Source: Bryobacteraceae bacterium (lineage in GTDB: Bacteria > Acidobacteriota > Terriglobia > Bryobacterales > Bryobacteraceae). From it: 64,000 bases of DNA. This document shows positions 43,944-53,425 of this stretch, piece by piece. The notes beneath the pieces are model-generated. The model made no database searches, was not told where the DNA came from, and was given only the letters and a program-made list of their open reading frames with translations. Positions within the stretch are counted from its first letter, which is position 1; each line of letters starts with the position of its first letter. The position numbers were made by a program, and so were the translations under genes. The stretch covers positions 1 to 64,000 of the forward strand of contig JASHNT010000107.1 of assembly GCA_030041495.1 (NCBI GenBank), given 5' to 3'.

Positions 43944-45872
43944 TTACTCGGGCTCTTTCGCCCGCCCCAAGGCGACCGTGAAGTGGAACGTACTGCCAAG
44001 CCCGGGCGCGCTGTCCACCCAGATCTTTCCGTCCATCATTTGAACCAGCCGGTTGGAAATGGTCAATCCCAACCCTGTTCCGCCGAATTTGCGGGTCATG
44101 GAGCCGTCGGCCTGTGCGAAAGCCTCGAAGATCACGCGCTGCTTGTCGGCGGGGATGCCGATGCCGCTATCGCGCACATCGACGCGCAAGTACACCTGGC
44201 CGGCCTCTTCCAAGTTCGCGCGAACCGTCAACGCGACTTCTCCCCGTTTGGTGAACTTGATCGCGTTGCCCGTCAGGTTCACGATCACTTGCTTCAGCCG
44301 GACCGGGTCGCCGTGGAGCAGTCGCGGGACTTCCTCGGCAACCTCGCAGCCCAACTCCAGACCCTTTTGACGAGCGGAGGGCGTTAGCAACTTGATGGTC
44401 TCCTCCAGCATCGCGCGAGGATCGAAATCGATCGGGTCCAGCTCCAGCTTGCCGGCTTCGATCTTGGAGAAATCCAGAATGTCGTTGATGATCCGCAAGA
44501 GCGTGTTAGCGGAATCCTTCGCGGTTTCCAGGTAGTCCCGCTGCTCCGCGGTGAGCTCCGTATCCAGCGCCAGGTCCGTCATTCCCATGATGCCGTTCAT
44601 CGGCGTGCGAATCTCATGGCTCATGTTGGCCAGGAATTCGCTCTTGAGGCGGTTGGCCATTTCCGCGGCTTCCTTGGCCTGGAGCAGGCTCTGTTCGGCG
44701 CGCTTGCGGTCGCTGATGTCATGCATGACGGCGCCCAGGGAAAAGCGGCCGTCGCCGCCCGGTGTCTGTACCAGGAATGCACTTAGCAAAACGTCGATGT
44801 TTTCGCCGGTCTTGAAATTGCGCAATTGCGTTTCGCCGCGCCAGAGGCCATCGCGAGCCGCTGCCGGGATCACTTCCATCTTGAGTTTGGCCCACTCTTC
44901 CTGGGGATGAAAGTCGGAAATCTGCCGGTCCTTGGCGTCGCAGGGACTGTCGAGTCCCACCAGCCGGCTTCCTCCTTCGTTCAGAAACGTGACCTTCCCG
45001 TCGGCCGAGGCCACAGCGATGAAATCGCCGCTCGACTCCACCAACGAGGCAAGCATTTGGCGCGCACGTTCTGCTTTCTTGCGCTCCGTGATGTCCCGCA
45101 TGATGGTGGCTTGGCCCAGGACCTCGCCGGTATCCGGCTGCTTCACCAGGAACGAATTCGCCAGCACCTCCACCACGCCGCCGGACGCCGTGCGCAGTTG
45201 CAGCTCGCCTTTCCAGTGACGGCCGCCCTCGACCTTCGGCCATGCCTCGCGCAACAGCGTCTGTTGCGCCTCCTCCGTGAGGAACTCGCAGATGTCGTGG
45301 CCCAGCGCTTCCTCAGGGCCGACGAGTCCCGCCATCCTGGCGCCGCCCAGATTCAGGAAGCTGACCTTCATGTCGGCCGAGCCCATACCGATCAGGTCCT
45401 CACTGCTGTCGATCAAGGCTCCCAACTTGTCCAATTCTTGTTTCAGTCTGTTGCATTTTGTGACATCGTGGACCGTCACCACCGCGCCAACCAGTTCGCC
45501 GCGGCGAACGAGCGGCTCGCACGAATACTCGGCGTGCAGCCGCATACCATCGGGGCGCCAGAGGCTTTCGGCAACGAAACTAGCGGACCGTCCCTGGCGC
45601 ACAGCGCGCTCGAGCGGGCACTCCTCCGCCGCGTGGGTGTTCTCTTTGCCATGCGCCGCGTGCAGAATCGAGTGCAGGCTCCTACCGAGCAGCTCTTGGG
45701 GGTGATCCTTCACAGCCATCAGCCGCAACAGGGCGCGGTTTGCGTAGGTACACTCGCCCGCCAGGTCGACAGCCACAACCGGAGCCGCGACGGTTTCGAG
45801 CATCGCAAGGTCCAGCGCGAGTTCGCTGTCCCGCTCCTGCCCAACCCATTCGTCGAGGCTAGCTACGCTCAT
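43944..45872 (-). CDS. Multi-PAS soluble sensor histidine kinase
   Basis: 642 residues without membrane segments. Three PAS-type domains lie at about 25-140, 150-270 and 275-395 ([54 protein letters not shown]), each followed by a PAC-like DIT/DIS-E/D-R-K linker. The HisKA box is [15 protein letters not shown], and the ATPase domain has [17 protein letters not shown] and [16 protein letters not shown]. There is no receiver domain. The first PAS could bind a cofactor or ligand, but none can be named. The cognate regulator is not nearby. Its start overlaps a small ORF by 14 nt. Confidence 0.9.
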   Translation of the reverse strand: MSVASLDEWVGQERDSELALDLAMLETVAAPVVAVDLAGECTYANRALLRLMAVKDHPQELLGRSLHSILHAAHGKENTHAAEECPLERAVRQGRSASFVAESLWRPDGMRLHAEYSCEPLVRRGELVGAVVTVHDVTKCNRLKQELDKLGALIDSSEDLIGMGSADMKVSFLNLGGARMAGLVGPEEALGHDICEFLTEEAQQTLLREAWPKVEGGRHWKGELQLRTASGGVVEVLANSFLVKQPDTGEVLGQATIMRDITERKKAERARQMLASLVESSGDFIAVASADGKVTFLNEGGSRLVGLDSPCDAKDRQISDFHPQEEWAKLKMEVIPAAARDGLWRGETQLRNFKTGENIDVLLSAFLVQTPGGDGRFSLGAVMHDISDRKRAEQSLLQAKEAAEMANRLKSEFLANMSHEIRTPMNGIMGMTDLALDTELTAEQRDYLETAKDSANTLLRIINDILDFSKIEAGKLELDPIDFDPRAMLEETIKLLTPSARQKGLELGCEVAEEVPRLLHGDPVRLKQVIVNLTGNAIKFTKRGEVALTVRANLEEAGQVYLRVDVRDSGIGIPADKQRVIFEAFAQADGSMTRKFGGTGLGLTISNRLVQMMDGKIWVDSAPGLGSTFHFTVALGRAKEPE

Positions 45873-46026
45873 GGTTAGTCCTCAGCATGTAGACGGCCAA
45901 CTTTTGCGCGGCCCTGATCGCGCCTTCGCGGAGGCTCTGCGCGAAATCGCTCATCGCTGCTGGAATGGCTGCGCTGGTATCGCATAGCGTGAAGTACCTG
46001 GTTCTAAGGCCTTCCCATGAGCTCAT
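45859..46026 (-). CDS. Possible small linking ORF between protease and kinase genes
   Basis: 55 residues (MSSWEGLRTRYFTLCDTSAA...). Its ATG overlaps the protease stop codon (ATGA) and its end overlaps the kinase start by 14 nt, the arrangement of a translationally coupled operon gene. The sequence looks helical and amphipathic but matches no family I know. It may also be a chance frame that only couples translation. Confidence 0.35.
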   Translation of the reverse strand: MSSWEGLRTRYFTLCDTSAAIPAAMSDFAQSLREGAIRAAQKLAVYMLRTNHERS

Positions 46027-47621
46027 TGCCGGCTTACCACCACGCTGCGCCAAGCCGTATTGCCGGAAGTGTCCGTCGCCGTGATGGTGACCGTGTTCGA
46101 ACCCACCAGTAGCGGGATCGATGCACTCCAGTGAGCTGTTCCAGACGCGGTCCCCGAAGATCCGGTATTGGTTTGCCATGTCACTGCCGCCACCGCGACG
46201 TTATCGGTGGCGGTTCCCGAGAACGTGAGCGTCGCCGCGCTGGTGGATACGGTCGAACCTCCCGGAGACGAAATCGTCAAGGTCGGCGGCGTGGTGTCCT
46301 TGCTGCCGCCCGATCCCGGATTGGCCGGCGTCGGCGTTGGGGCGGGAGACGGAGCGGGTACCGGAGTGGGGCTCGGTGTGGGCGCTGGAGTGGGGCTTGG
46401 GGTGGGAGCGGGAGCAGGCACCGGAGCCGGTATAGGGGCAGGACTGGCATTCGCCGCCGGGCCGGGCGCGTACAGAGTCTGAATTGCGGCGATATCGCCC
46501 GAGTTCAGCGTGCTCACGCGTTTGTAATAGGGATACATGACATCGCTGGGGTCGTCCGAATGACCCAGGCCGAGCGCGTGCCCCAACTCGTGCAGCGCCA
46601 CGCTGAACACGTCGGTATCCGTACCGATGTGCCAGCTTTCCGAATCGTTGAAGTGCATGTCGCCGGCGATGGGCTCCGGATTCGGAGGCGCGGGATAGAA
46701 CGTGTGCGCCAGTACCCCTCCGGGACCGGTGAACGGGTAGCCATCGCCGTGCGCGTAGCTGGCGAAGAAAATGTTGACGGTTTGGGGAGCGGTTGGATTT
46801 GTGCCTTGGGTCCAGGTCACATGCACCACTTGCGACCACTGCGCCATCGCCTGCTGGATCGCGGCTTCGGTTTGGCTGGAGGGAAGCTGTTCGGTCATTT
46901 GGCTGAACACATAGCCAACGGTGGCGGCGCCATGGCTTGGGCCGGCCCAGCCGTTGCCGTAGGTCGGGATGTTCTGCGTCACGTCGCCGGCGGTGGTCTC
47001 CGGACTCGCATACGCTCGCGTGGGAACGGCTTTGACCAATTCCGGCGAAGCAGGGAAAATGTAGTTGACTTCGTCTTGCTTGGCCAACTCCGCGAGGGTG
47101 CCCGGCACCGCCGCCGGATTTTCCACCTGGATCATCAGGTGCTCCGGCGCGAGGTCCGGATTCTCCTGGACAGTGAGGCCCAGACGCAGCAGCACTCCGC
47201 GCGCGTCGCCAGGCGCTACGTCTTCATGAAATTCGACCAGAAAGTGGCCCTGCCACTGGGCCGCATTGGCGGTGATAAGGGGACTGATCTTGTCGGAGGG
47301 CGCAATAGGTTCGGCGTAAATCGCGCCTAAACCTTCCAGCGAAACACGCCCGCTGAGCGTCACCAGCAGTCCGTTCTCCGGAATCCCCTGCAGCACGTGA
47401 ATGCCGCGCGATTCCAGCTCCGCGATAGTGCTCCGCGCCGGCGCTTGCGCGAACTGCAACAGCAGGTGGCCGGAGCGGAACGGCACCGGGGTGTCCGCCT
47501 GGCGCACCATGTGGCTGGGATCCGAGTGGATGTCGCGAGTCTTCAACCGCAGAACCGGTTGAGCGAAGCAGGTTCCCATGGCAAGGAGAAGGATTAGAGA
47601 ACAACCAGAAGTTCGTCGCAT
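46023..47621 (-). CDS. Secreted matrixin-like zinc metalloprotease with C-terminal Ig domain
   Basis: 532 residues from ATG 47621, with a signal peptide (cut near CFAQ, residue 21). Residues 40-200 form a propeptide-like region (HLLLQFAQAPARSTIAELESRGIHVL) resembling inhibitory subtilase-type prodomains. The catalytic domain (about 220-375) has the metzincin zinc motif HELGHALGLGH (344-354) and the Met-turn DVMYPYY (Met362). A Pro-rich (PAPTPSP) linker (about 385-430) leads to an Ig-like domain (about 440-530) of the glucodextranase/Big type. It is secreted and probably attached to polymer or cell surface via the Ig domain. Confidence 0.88.
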   Translation of the reverse strand: MRRTSGCSLILLLAMGTCFAQPVLRLKTRDIHSDPSHMVRQADTPVPFRSGHLLLQFAQAPARSTIAELESRGIHVLQGIPENGLLVTLSGRVSLEGLGAIYAEPIAPSDKISPLITANAAQWQGHFLVEFHEDVAPGDARGVLLRLGLTVQENPDLAPEHLMIQVENPAAVPGTLAELAKQDEVNYIFPASPELVKAVPTRAYASPETTAGDVTQNIPTYGNGWAGPSHGAATVGYVFSQMTEQLPSSQTEAAIQQAMAQWSQVVHVTWTQGTNPTAPQTVNIFFASYAHGDGYPFTGPGGVLAHTFYPAPPNPEPIAGDMHFNDSESWHIGTDTDVFSVALHELGHALGLGHSDDPSDVMYPYYKRVSTLNSGDIAAIQTLYAPGPAANASPAPIPAPVPAPAPTPSPTPAPTPSPTPVPAPSPAPTPTPANPGSGGSKDTTPPTLTISSPGGSTVSTSAATLTFSGTATDNVAVAAVTWQTNTGSSGTASGTAHWSASIPLLVGSNTVTITATDTSGNTAWRSVVVSRQ

Positions 47622-47713
47622 CAACTGTTTATCGCCTTAACTCCTCATCGACTCGCGATGAGAGCTTTCCGGTCCAAATACCACTCAGTACAGGTAAGTC
47701 GATTACCACTCAA

Positions 47714-50188
47714 ATGCGCGCGAGTTTTGCCGTTATGTACTTGGCTGTGGCTTTCTGCGGCGAAGCCGCTTCCGCGCAGGGCCCGGCATCCTACACCATC
47801 AACACCGTCGCCGGAAGCGATTGGGTGGGGGACGGAGGCGCGGCGACAAGCGCGATTTTGATCCAAGCCCAAGGCTTGGCGACCGATGGCAAGGGTAATC
47901 TCTACATTGCCGATGCGGGCGACCATCGCGTGCGCAAGGTTGCTTCCAACGGAAGCATTCAGACCATCGCCGGCACAGGAATCCTGGGGTTTTCGGGTGA
48001 CGGCGGCCCGGCCACCGAGGCGCAGCTCGACTCACCCTACGGGCTTGCGCTGGATGCCCAAGGCAACTTGTACATCGCCGATCTGGGCAATGCGCGCATT
48101 CGCCGCGTCGGACTGGATGGAACCATCGCCACGGTTGCGGGCGGTGGGTCGTTGCCGGCAGGCGGCGCGAATAACGGGAGCCTCGCCACCACGGTATCTC
48201 TTTCCGCCCCGCGCAATCTGGCTTTCGATCACACCGGCAATCTCTACATTTCGGACTTTGGCGCGGCGCAGGTTTATGTGATGTCACCGCAAGGCTCGCT
48301 TTCGACAGTCGCGGGTAACGGCAACGCGGGCGCATCGGGCGACAACGGCCCGGCCATCGACGCCGAGCTCAACCATCCCGCGGGCCTCGCCTTCGATCCA
48401 CAAGGCAACCTGTACATCGCCGATAGCGGCAATCATCTGATCCGGTGCGTGAAGTTGGGGGTGATCACTTCCTATGCCCGTGCCGCCACGCCGACCGGGC
48501 TTACTTTCGACCCGACCGGCACTCTGTATGTGGCCGACCCTTCCGCCGGCGATATCGCCGTCGTACCGCCCTCAAGCGCTGCATGGTCGATCCCCATCGA
48601 CGCTCTCGATGTGTCCTATTCAAGCGGTCTGGGTTTGTACGTATCGGCGGGCAACGAAGTGGTGGTGGCCGTGGGCAACACCCCGGTGACTCTCGCCGGG
48701 GGCGGCAATCTGGCGCATGGCGATGGCGGCCTGGCCACTGAGGCGCGCCTCAATCATCCCGCGGGAACCAGCATCGATTCTTCGGGCAACATCTATATCG
48801 CCGACCGCGACAACAACCGCATCCGCCGCGTTGCTCCGGATGGAACCATCACGACCCTCGCCGGTACCGGTGTGGCGGGACTCTCCGGCGACGGCGGACT
48901 CGCTTCAGACGCGCAGCTAAGCGGGCCGTCTGCGGTCACCATCGACGTGTCCGGAAACCTGTACATCGCCGACACCGGCAACGCGTGCATCCGCAAAGTC
49001 ACGCCCGACGGCACTATCTCCACGGTCACCAAACTGGGGTTGATTGCGCCGGTCTACGCGGTTGCCGATTCCTCCGGCAACCTGTACATCGCCGACTCCG
49101 GCGCTGGGAAAATTCTCACCGCCGGCGCCAACGGCGTTCCGGCGACTCTGTTGAGCGGGCTCACTTCGCCACGCGGACTCGCCCTCGACGCGCAGGGCGA
49201 TCTCTACTTCACGGACGCCGGAGCGGCGCGCGTCGCCTACCTTTCACCGGCAGGCGTGGTGACGAATGTCGGCTCGCAATGGAATATTCCGCGCGGCGTC
49301 GCCGTCGACGCCTCGGGCGATGTATTCGTCGCCGATACCGGTTTGCAGCAGATCGTCGAAGTCCCCGCCGGCGGAGGCTCAATCGTGATCGCCGGCACGG
49401 GCACGGCTGGATTTTCCGGTGACGGAGGCGCCGCTCAATTGGCCCAGCTCGGCTTTCCCTGGGACATCGCGATCGGCTCCAGCGGCGCGATCCTGGTCGC
49501 CGACCTGGAAAACAACCGCATCCGCTCTGTCACTCCCCCCGCGCCGGCATCGTCGCAGATCCAAACCACCTCACCTGCGCCAGTCGCCGGAGCCGTCACC
49601 GTGCTCAATGCGGCCAGCCTCGCTCCCGGACCCGTCGCGCCCGCGATGCTGCTGCTGATTTCCGGCACGGGCTTGAGCCCGGCGCAGATTCCCGGCACCA
49701 TCGTCGCCTTTGGCCCCACCCCAGCCCTGATCTTGTCGGGCGACGCGAACGGCATCCTGGTGCTTACGCCGGCGGCCATCGCCGGCTCCAGTAGCGTGAC
49801 TCTCGATATCATCTATCAGAATGCGGTCATCGCCAGCGTTGCCCTGGCCGTGGCGAATGAAGCTCCGGCGCTGTTCACCGCGTCCGCCGGCCAGGCGGCG
49901 GCGAACAATCAAGACGGCACCCTCAACTCGCAGTCCAACCCCGCCGCACGCGGCTCAATCATCTCGCTGTATGGAACTGGACTAGGCATTGCCGGTGATC
50001 CCGTCAGCGTGACCTTCGATAATTACCCGGCCCAGGTGCTGTACGCCGGCCCGGCTGGCAACTATTCCGGTCTGTTCCAGATCAACGCTCAAATTCCCTC
50101 CGGTTATCTCCCGACCGGGAATCTCGCGGTCATCGTTACGGTTGGAAGCTCGCCCAGCCAAGCCGGCGTCTCGGTCTGGGTAGATTGA
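47714..50188 (+). CDS. Secreted NHL-repeat protein with Solibacter-type C-terminal domain
   Basis: 824 residues with a signal peptide (1-22). About 12 NHL-like propeller blades fill residues 25-620; typical units read NLYIADAGDHRVRKVASNGSIQTIAGTG and LALDAQGNLYIADLGNARIRRV, with the glycine-rich AGTGxxGFSGDGGPATEAQL signature of acidobacterial NHL proteins. The last 190 residues match the TIGR03437-type 'Solibacter uncharacterised C-terminal domain' (VTVLNAASLAPGPVAPAMLLLISGTGLSP...; FQINAQIPSGY). The domain's role is unknown. It may sense or bind extracellular ligands. Confidence 0.85.
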   Translation: MRASFAVMYLAVAFCGEAASAQGPASYTINTVAGSDWVGDGGAATSAILIQAQGLATDGKGNLYIADAGDHRVRKVASNGSIQTIAGTGILGFSGDGGPATEAQLDSPYGLALDAQGNLYIADLGNARIRRVGLDGTIATVAGGGSLPAGGANNGSLATTVSLSAPRNLAFDHTGNLYISDFGAAQVYVMSPQGSLSTVAGNGNAGASGDNGPAIDAELNHPAGLAFDPQGNLYIADSGNHLIRCVKLGVITSYARAATPTGLTFDPTGTLYVADPSAGDIAVVPPSSAAWSIPIDALDVSYSSGLGLYVSAGNEVVVAVGNTPVTLAGGGNLAHGDGGLATEARLNHPAGTSIDSSGNIYIADRDNNRIRRVAPDGTITTLAGTGVAGLSGDGGLASDAQLSGPSAVTIDVSGNLYIADTGNACIRKVTPDGTISTVTKLGLIAPVYAVADSSGNLYIADSGAGKILTAGANGVPATLLSGLTSPRGLALDAQGDLYFTDAGAARVAYLSPAGVVTNVGSQWNIPRGVAVDASGDVFVADTGLQQIVEVPAGGGSIVIAGTGTAGFSGDGGAAQLAQLGFPWDIAIGSSGAILVADLENNRIRSVTPPAPASSQIQTTSPAPVAGAVTVLNAASLAPGPVAPAMLLLISGTGLSPAQIPGTIVAFGPTPALILSGDANGILVLTPAAIAGSSSVTLDIIYQNAVIASVALAVANEAPALFTASAGQAAANNQDGTLNSQSNPAARGSIISLYGTGLGIAGDPVSVTFDNYPAQVLYAGPAGNYSGLFQINAQIPSGYLPTGNLAVIVTVGSSPSQAGVSVWVD

Positions 50189-50212
50189 TTTCCTCCGCTT
50201 TCGCTTTTTCGC

Positions 50213-50241
50213 TTGACACTAGCACATTTTAGTACTAAACA
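50213..50241 (+). promoter_or_regulatory. Promoter and probable BlaI operator
   Basis: TTGACA (50213-50218), 17 bases, then TAAACA (50236-50241) form a sigma-70-like promoter. A perfect 12-bp palindrome TTTAGTACTAAA (50228-50239) overlaps the -10, and a further TTAGT half-site lies at 50243-50247. Transcription would start at about the ATG (50248), so the mRNA is probably leaderless. Binding by the encoded BlaI-type repressor (autoregulation) is the expected arrangement for this family. Confidence 0.6.
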
Positions 50242-50247
50242 ATTAGT

Positions 50248-50640
50248 ATGCGTCCCGGCAAAGGCGCCCTCACGGGGCAGGAACTGGAAATCATGAAGGT
50301 GGTCTGGAAGCTCGATTCCGCCACCGTGCGCCAGGTGTACGAAATCCTGCTCAAGAAGCGCCACGTCGCTTACACCACCGTCATGACCATGATGAAGATC
50401 TTGGAGCAGAAAGGTTTCCTCAAGAAGCGCCAAGAGGATCGCGCCTATATCTACACTCCCACCCAGCCGCAGAAGCAGGTGTTGGGCGGCATGGTGCGCG
50501 AGTTCATCAATCGCGTCTTCAACGGCTCGGCCGAGCCACTGTTGCTGCACCTGGTGGAGGATCAGCACCTCACCGAAGCCGACCTCGAGGAAATCCGCCG
50601 CCTTATCCGTGGCGCGCGTCCAACCAAGGGAGAAAAGTAA
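50248..50640 (+). CDS. BlaI/MecI-family transcriptional repressor
   Basis: 130 residues. The winged-helix domain reads GALTGQELEIMKVVWKLDSATVRQVYEILLKKRHVAYTTVMTMMKILEQKGFLKK, followed by the wing EDRAYIYTPT and a C-terminal dimerisation helix (LLHLVEDQHLTEADLEEIRRLI). BlaI repressors are inactivated by cleavage after a BlaR1-type sensor is triggered. The two downstream genes, 2 nt and a further 1 nt apart, include an M56 BlaR1-like protease, so repressor and sensor form one operon, with a TIGR03435 protein in between. Confidence 0.92.
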   Translation: MRPGKGALTGQELEIMKVVWKLDSATVRQVYEILLKKRHVAYTTVMTMMKILEQKGFLKKRQEDRAYIYTPTQPQKQVLGGMVREFINRVFNGSAEPLLLHLVEDQHLTEADLEEIRRLIRGARPTKGEK

Positions 50641-50642
50641 GC

Positions 50643-51380
50643 ATGCTTGCGGGGAATTTCTTGCTCGCCGTGCTGGGCGCCTCCGGAGCTTTCGCTCAGT
50701 CCTTCGAAGTCGCCTCCATCCGGCCGCACCAGGACCGCGCGGGGCGACAGTTCGTCGGTTTCATGCCCTCCGGCCCGCGACTCACGGTTTCCTCGGTCAG
50801 CCTTCAGGGGCTGGTCACATACGCGTATTCGCTCCAGGGATATCAACTCGCAGGCGCTTCCCGATGGGAAAGCACGGACGCATGGGATATCTCCGCAAAA
50901 GCCGAAGGCGAAACCGCTTTAACTCCCGATCAATTCCACCTGGCGATGCGCGGCCTGCTTGCGCACCGGTTCCAGCTTAAGTTCCATCGCGACACCAAGG
51001 AGCTTCCCGTCTACGCTCTGGTGCTCGGCAAGAATCCGCCCAAGCTCAAAGAGAACACCGATCCAAACGCGCGGTTCAGCATGACCTTTCGCAACCCCTC
51101 GCGAGCTGTTACCGGCATCTTCACTAAGGTCACCCTGGATCAATTGGCCAACCATCTCTCCAACCAAGCCGGCCGTCCCGTGCTCAACCAAACCGGTCTC
51201 CCCGGAACCTACGATTTCACGCTGGATTGGACTCCCGGCGGCGGCAACCCCGGCGAACCCGCCGCCAACGCTTCTGAGCTCGATGCGGTCCAGGAACAGC
51301 TCGGTCTTAAGCTGGAATCGCGCAAAGCGCCCATCGAAACCTTCGTCATCGACCACGCCGAAAAACCTTCCGAGGACTAA
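50643..51380 (+). CDS. TIGR03435-type exported protein
   Basis: 245 residues from ATG 50643, with a signal peptide (1-19, ending AFAQS). It follows the TIGR03435 pattern of Solibacter: FEVASIRPH at the mature start, LTVSSVSLQGLVTYAYSLQGYQLAGASRWESTDAWDISAKAEG, LLAHRFQLKFHRDTKELPVYALVLGKN, LANHLSNQAGRPVLNQTGLPGTYDFTLDW. The function is unknown; it is often found with M56/BlaR1 genes. It overlaps neither neighbour but is tightly spaced within the BlaI operon. It may be the ligand-binding partner or substrate of the sensor. Confidence 0.85.
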   Translation: MLAGNFLLAVLGASGAFAQSFEVASIRPHQDRAGRQFVGFMPSGPRLTVSSVSLQGLVTYAYSLQGYQLAGASRWESTDAWDISAKAEGETALTPDQFHLAMRGLLAHRFQLKFHRDTKELPVYALVLGKNPPKLKENTDPNARFSMTFRNPSRAVTGIFTKVTLDQLANHLSNQAGRPVLNQTGLPGTYDFTLDWTPGGGNPGEPAANASELDAVQEQLGLKLESRKAPIETFVIDHAEKPSED

Positions 51381-51381
51381 T

Positions 51382-52623
51382 ATGCACCCCATCCTCAATC
51401 CGTCGCTCTTGCTTCCTGCTGTGCTGGCATGGAGCGCGCAAGCATGCGTGCTCGCCGCTGCCGGAGCGCTGACGGCTCTGACGATCGCAAATCCGAAAAT
51501 CCGTCTGGCGATGTGGCAAGGCCTTTTGTTGATACTCTTGCTGCTGCCGGCCATCGAGCCATGGAAAACCCCACCAAGGCTCCCCGCCGCCGTGACCCTC
51601 TCGGCCGTCGCCAGCCCTGCGTCCGCCAACCAGGCGAGCTTCCATTGGCGCGCGGAATACTGGCTCTGGATCATCGTTCTCGGAGCCGCCCTCCGGCTCT
51701 GTCTTGTCATCGCCGGATTCCTGCGTCTGCGCTGCTACCGCCAACAAGCACAGCCACTCCCGGAGCCGCCCTTGCGCTTCGCCTCCGATATCGCCCATTG
51801 GTATGCGAGCAATGCCGTCAGTGGCCCCGTGACCTACGGCTGGCGTCGTCCGGTAATCCTGCTTCCTTCGAAGACCCTGGAGCTTCCCGCCGAACTGCGC
51901 GAGGTGATCGAATGCCATGAGCTGATCCACGTGCACCGCCGGGATTGGTTGTGGGTTCTGGCGGAGACCGCAGTGCGCAGCTTGCTGTGGTTTCATCCGG
52001 CAGTGTGGTTCGTGCTGAACCGCATCCTGCTCACGCGGGAACAGGCAGTGGACCGGGAAGTGGTCCAGGTGCTACAGAATCGCGACCGGTATCTCGAAGC
52101 TTTAGTCGCTGTCGCGGGCCACCAGCTCCCATCCAGCTTCGCGCCCGCATTTGTGAGAAAGCGCCAACTCGCGGAACGAGTTCGTGCGCTCATTGAGGAG
52201 GTTCCTATGTCACGCGCTCGTATCGCCGCCGGGTTTCTGGCGGCGGGTTCAATCCTTCCCCTCGCAGTTGTGGGGGCGATGTGGTTCTTTCCGTTCGTTG
52301 GGGCTGCGCAGACAACGCAGACTGGGGGGACTGTCTATCGCCCTGGTGATGGCGTCACCAATCCCGTGCCGATCAGCCGTCCTAAGCCGCAATATTCCGA
52401 GCAAGCCACTAAGGCCCACTGGGGCGGCACGGTCGTCCTCTCTATAGTGGTCGACGAAAAAGGCGTGCCCAGGAACGTCAAGGTCGTCAAACCTCTCGGC
52501 TTGGGCTTAGACGAGAAGGCCATCGAAGCGGCGCAACAATGGCGATTCCGCCCCGGGATGAAAAACGGCGTCCCCGTGCCGGTGAGGGCGCAGATCGAAA
52601 TGATCTTCCGGCCTGACGAATAA
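51382..52623 (+). CDS. M56 (BlaR1-like) membrane protease fused to a TonB C-terminal domain
   Basis: 413 residues from ATG 51382. Four membrane segments (about 10-33, 40-58, 92-115 and 295-318) surround a cytoplasmic gluzincin M56 domain. The zinc site is HELIH (179-183) with the third ligand probably Glu220 in REQAVD. After the last membrane helix, a periplasmic TonB-type domain (about 330-413) reads PKPQYSEQATKAHWGGTVVLSIVVDEKGVPRNVKVV and EAAQQWRFRPGMKNGVPV. BlaR1 itself has a penicillin-binding sensor here; the TonB fold replaces it. It presumably senses something other than a beta-lactam and cleaves BlaI. Confidence 0.88.
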   Translation: MHPILNPSLLLPAVLAWSAQACVLAAAGALTALTIANPKIRLAMWQGLLLILLLLPAIEPWKTPPRLPAAVTLSAVASPASANQASFHWRAEYWLWIIVLGAALRLCLVIAGFLRLRCYRQQAQPLPEPPLRFASDIAHWYASNAVSGPVTYGWRRPVILLPSKTLELPAELREVIECHELIHVHRRDWLWVLAETAVRSLLWFHPAVWFVLNRILLTREQAVDREVVQVLQNRDRYLEALVAVAGHQLPSSFAPAFVRKRQLAERVRALIEEVPMSRARIAAGFLAAGSILPLAVVGAMWFFPFVGAAQTTQTGGTVYRPGDGVTNPVPISRPKPQYSEQATKAHWGGTVVLSIVVDEKGVPRNVKVVKPLGLGLDEKAIEAAQQWRFRPGMKNGVPVPVRAQIEMIFRPDE

Positions 52624-52669
52624 CTTCTGGAGCACACCTCGCGCGTGGTATATTGCGATGTAGTCGTCG

Positions 52670-53392
52670 ATGCAGCGCGAAGCGTCCACTACAGACCACT
52701 ACACCCTTCTGGATCAGCAACTTATGAGCCGGGCCAGGCGCTATTTCGCGTGGCAGGCGCGCACCGTCAAGCCTCATTTGGGCCGACGGGTGCTCGAAAC
52801 CGGGTGCGGCGTCGGCAACTTCACGCGCCATCTTACCGACCGCGATCTGGTGGTCAGCATGGACGTCGTCGAAGAATGCGTGGAGCGCAATCGCTCCCAC
52901 TTCGCACGCCATCCCAACATGCAGTTCCGCTGGCTGGATGTGCAGGACCCCTCCTTCCTCGACTTGAAATCCGTGCGCGCCGACACCGTTGTGTGCCTCA
53001 ACGTTCTGGAGCATGTCCGTGACGATCGCCTCGCCCTGAAGCACATGCATCACGTCCTGGTTCCCGGCGGCAAGGCGATTTTTCTGCTGCCCGCTTTCGA
53101 ATCGCTCTACGGGCCCATCGATGCGAATCTCGGGCACTTTCGCCGCTACTCCAAGGGCTCCTGGCGCAGGATGGCGGAGGAAGTTGGCTTCCGTGTGGCG
53201 GAATCGCGCTACTCGAATCCGATTGGTTTCGCCGGATGGTGGATTGGCGCACGCATCCTCCACCGCCAGACCCATTCCGCCGCGATGATCCGGATCTTTG
53301 ACAGGTTCGCCGTTCCCGTTCAAGCCCGCATGGAAAGATGGATTGAGCCGCCTTTCGGCCAGTCCATCTTCACCGTGCTTGAGAAGCCCTGA
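52670..53392 (+). CDS. Class I SAM-dependent methyltransferase
   Basis: 240 residues. The SAM-binding glycine loop is VLETGCGVGNFTRHL (about residues 40-54), followed by the acidic strand end VVSMDVVEECV and VCLNVLEHVRDDRLALKHMHHVLVPGGKAIFLLPA (motifs IV and V). These are small-molecule or sugar methyltransferases. The C-terminus has a conserved-looking YGPIDANLGHFRRYSKGSWRRMAEEVGFRV, also seen in UbiG-like and lipid-carrier-modifying members. The substrate is unknown. It stands alone between two operons. Confidence 0.82.
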   Translation: MQREASTTDHYTLLDQQLMSRARRYFAWQARTVKPHLGRRVLETGCGVGNFTRHLTDRDLVVSMDVVEECVERNRSHFARHPNMQFRWLDVQDPSFLDLKSVRADTVVCLNVLEHVRDDRLALKHMHHVLVPGGKAIFLLPAFESLYGPIDANLGHFRRYSKGSWRRMAEEVGFRVAESRYSNPIGFAGWWIGARILHRQTHSAAMIRIFDRFAVPVQARMERWIEPPFGQSIFTVLEKP

Positions 53393-53400
53393 AAACCGGA

Positions 53401-53423
53401 TATAATCACCCCCTGGAGGTGAG
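53401..53423 (+). promoter_or_regulatory. -10 element and strong ribosome binding site of the MBL-fold hydrolase
   Basis: TATAAT (53401-53406) and GGAGGTGAG (53415-53423), 2 nt before ATG 53426, show a short-leader mRNA with a classical Shine-Dalgarno. This contrasts with the leaderless starts elsewhere in the window. Confidence 0.5.
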
Positions 53424-53425
53424 AG

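Noticed and set aside
46131-47330. Forward frame of 399 codons opposite the matrixin protease
   Set aside because: Arg/Gly-rich low-complexity translation; the reverse strand has a zinc motif and signal peptide.
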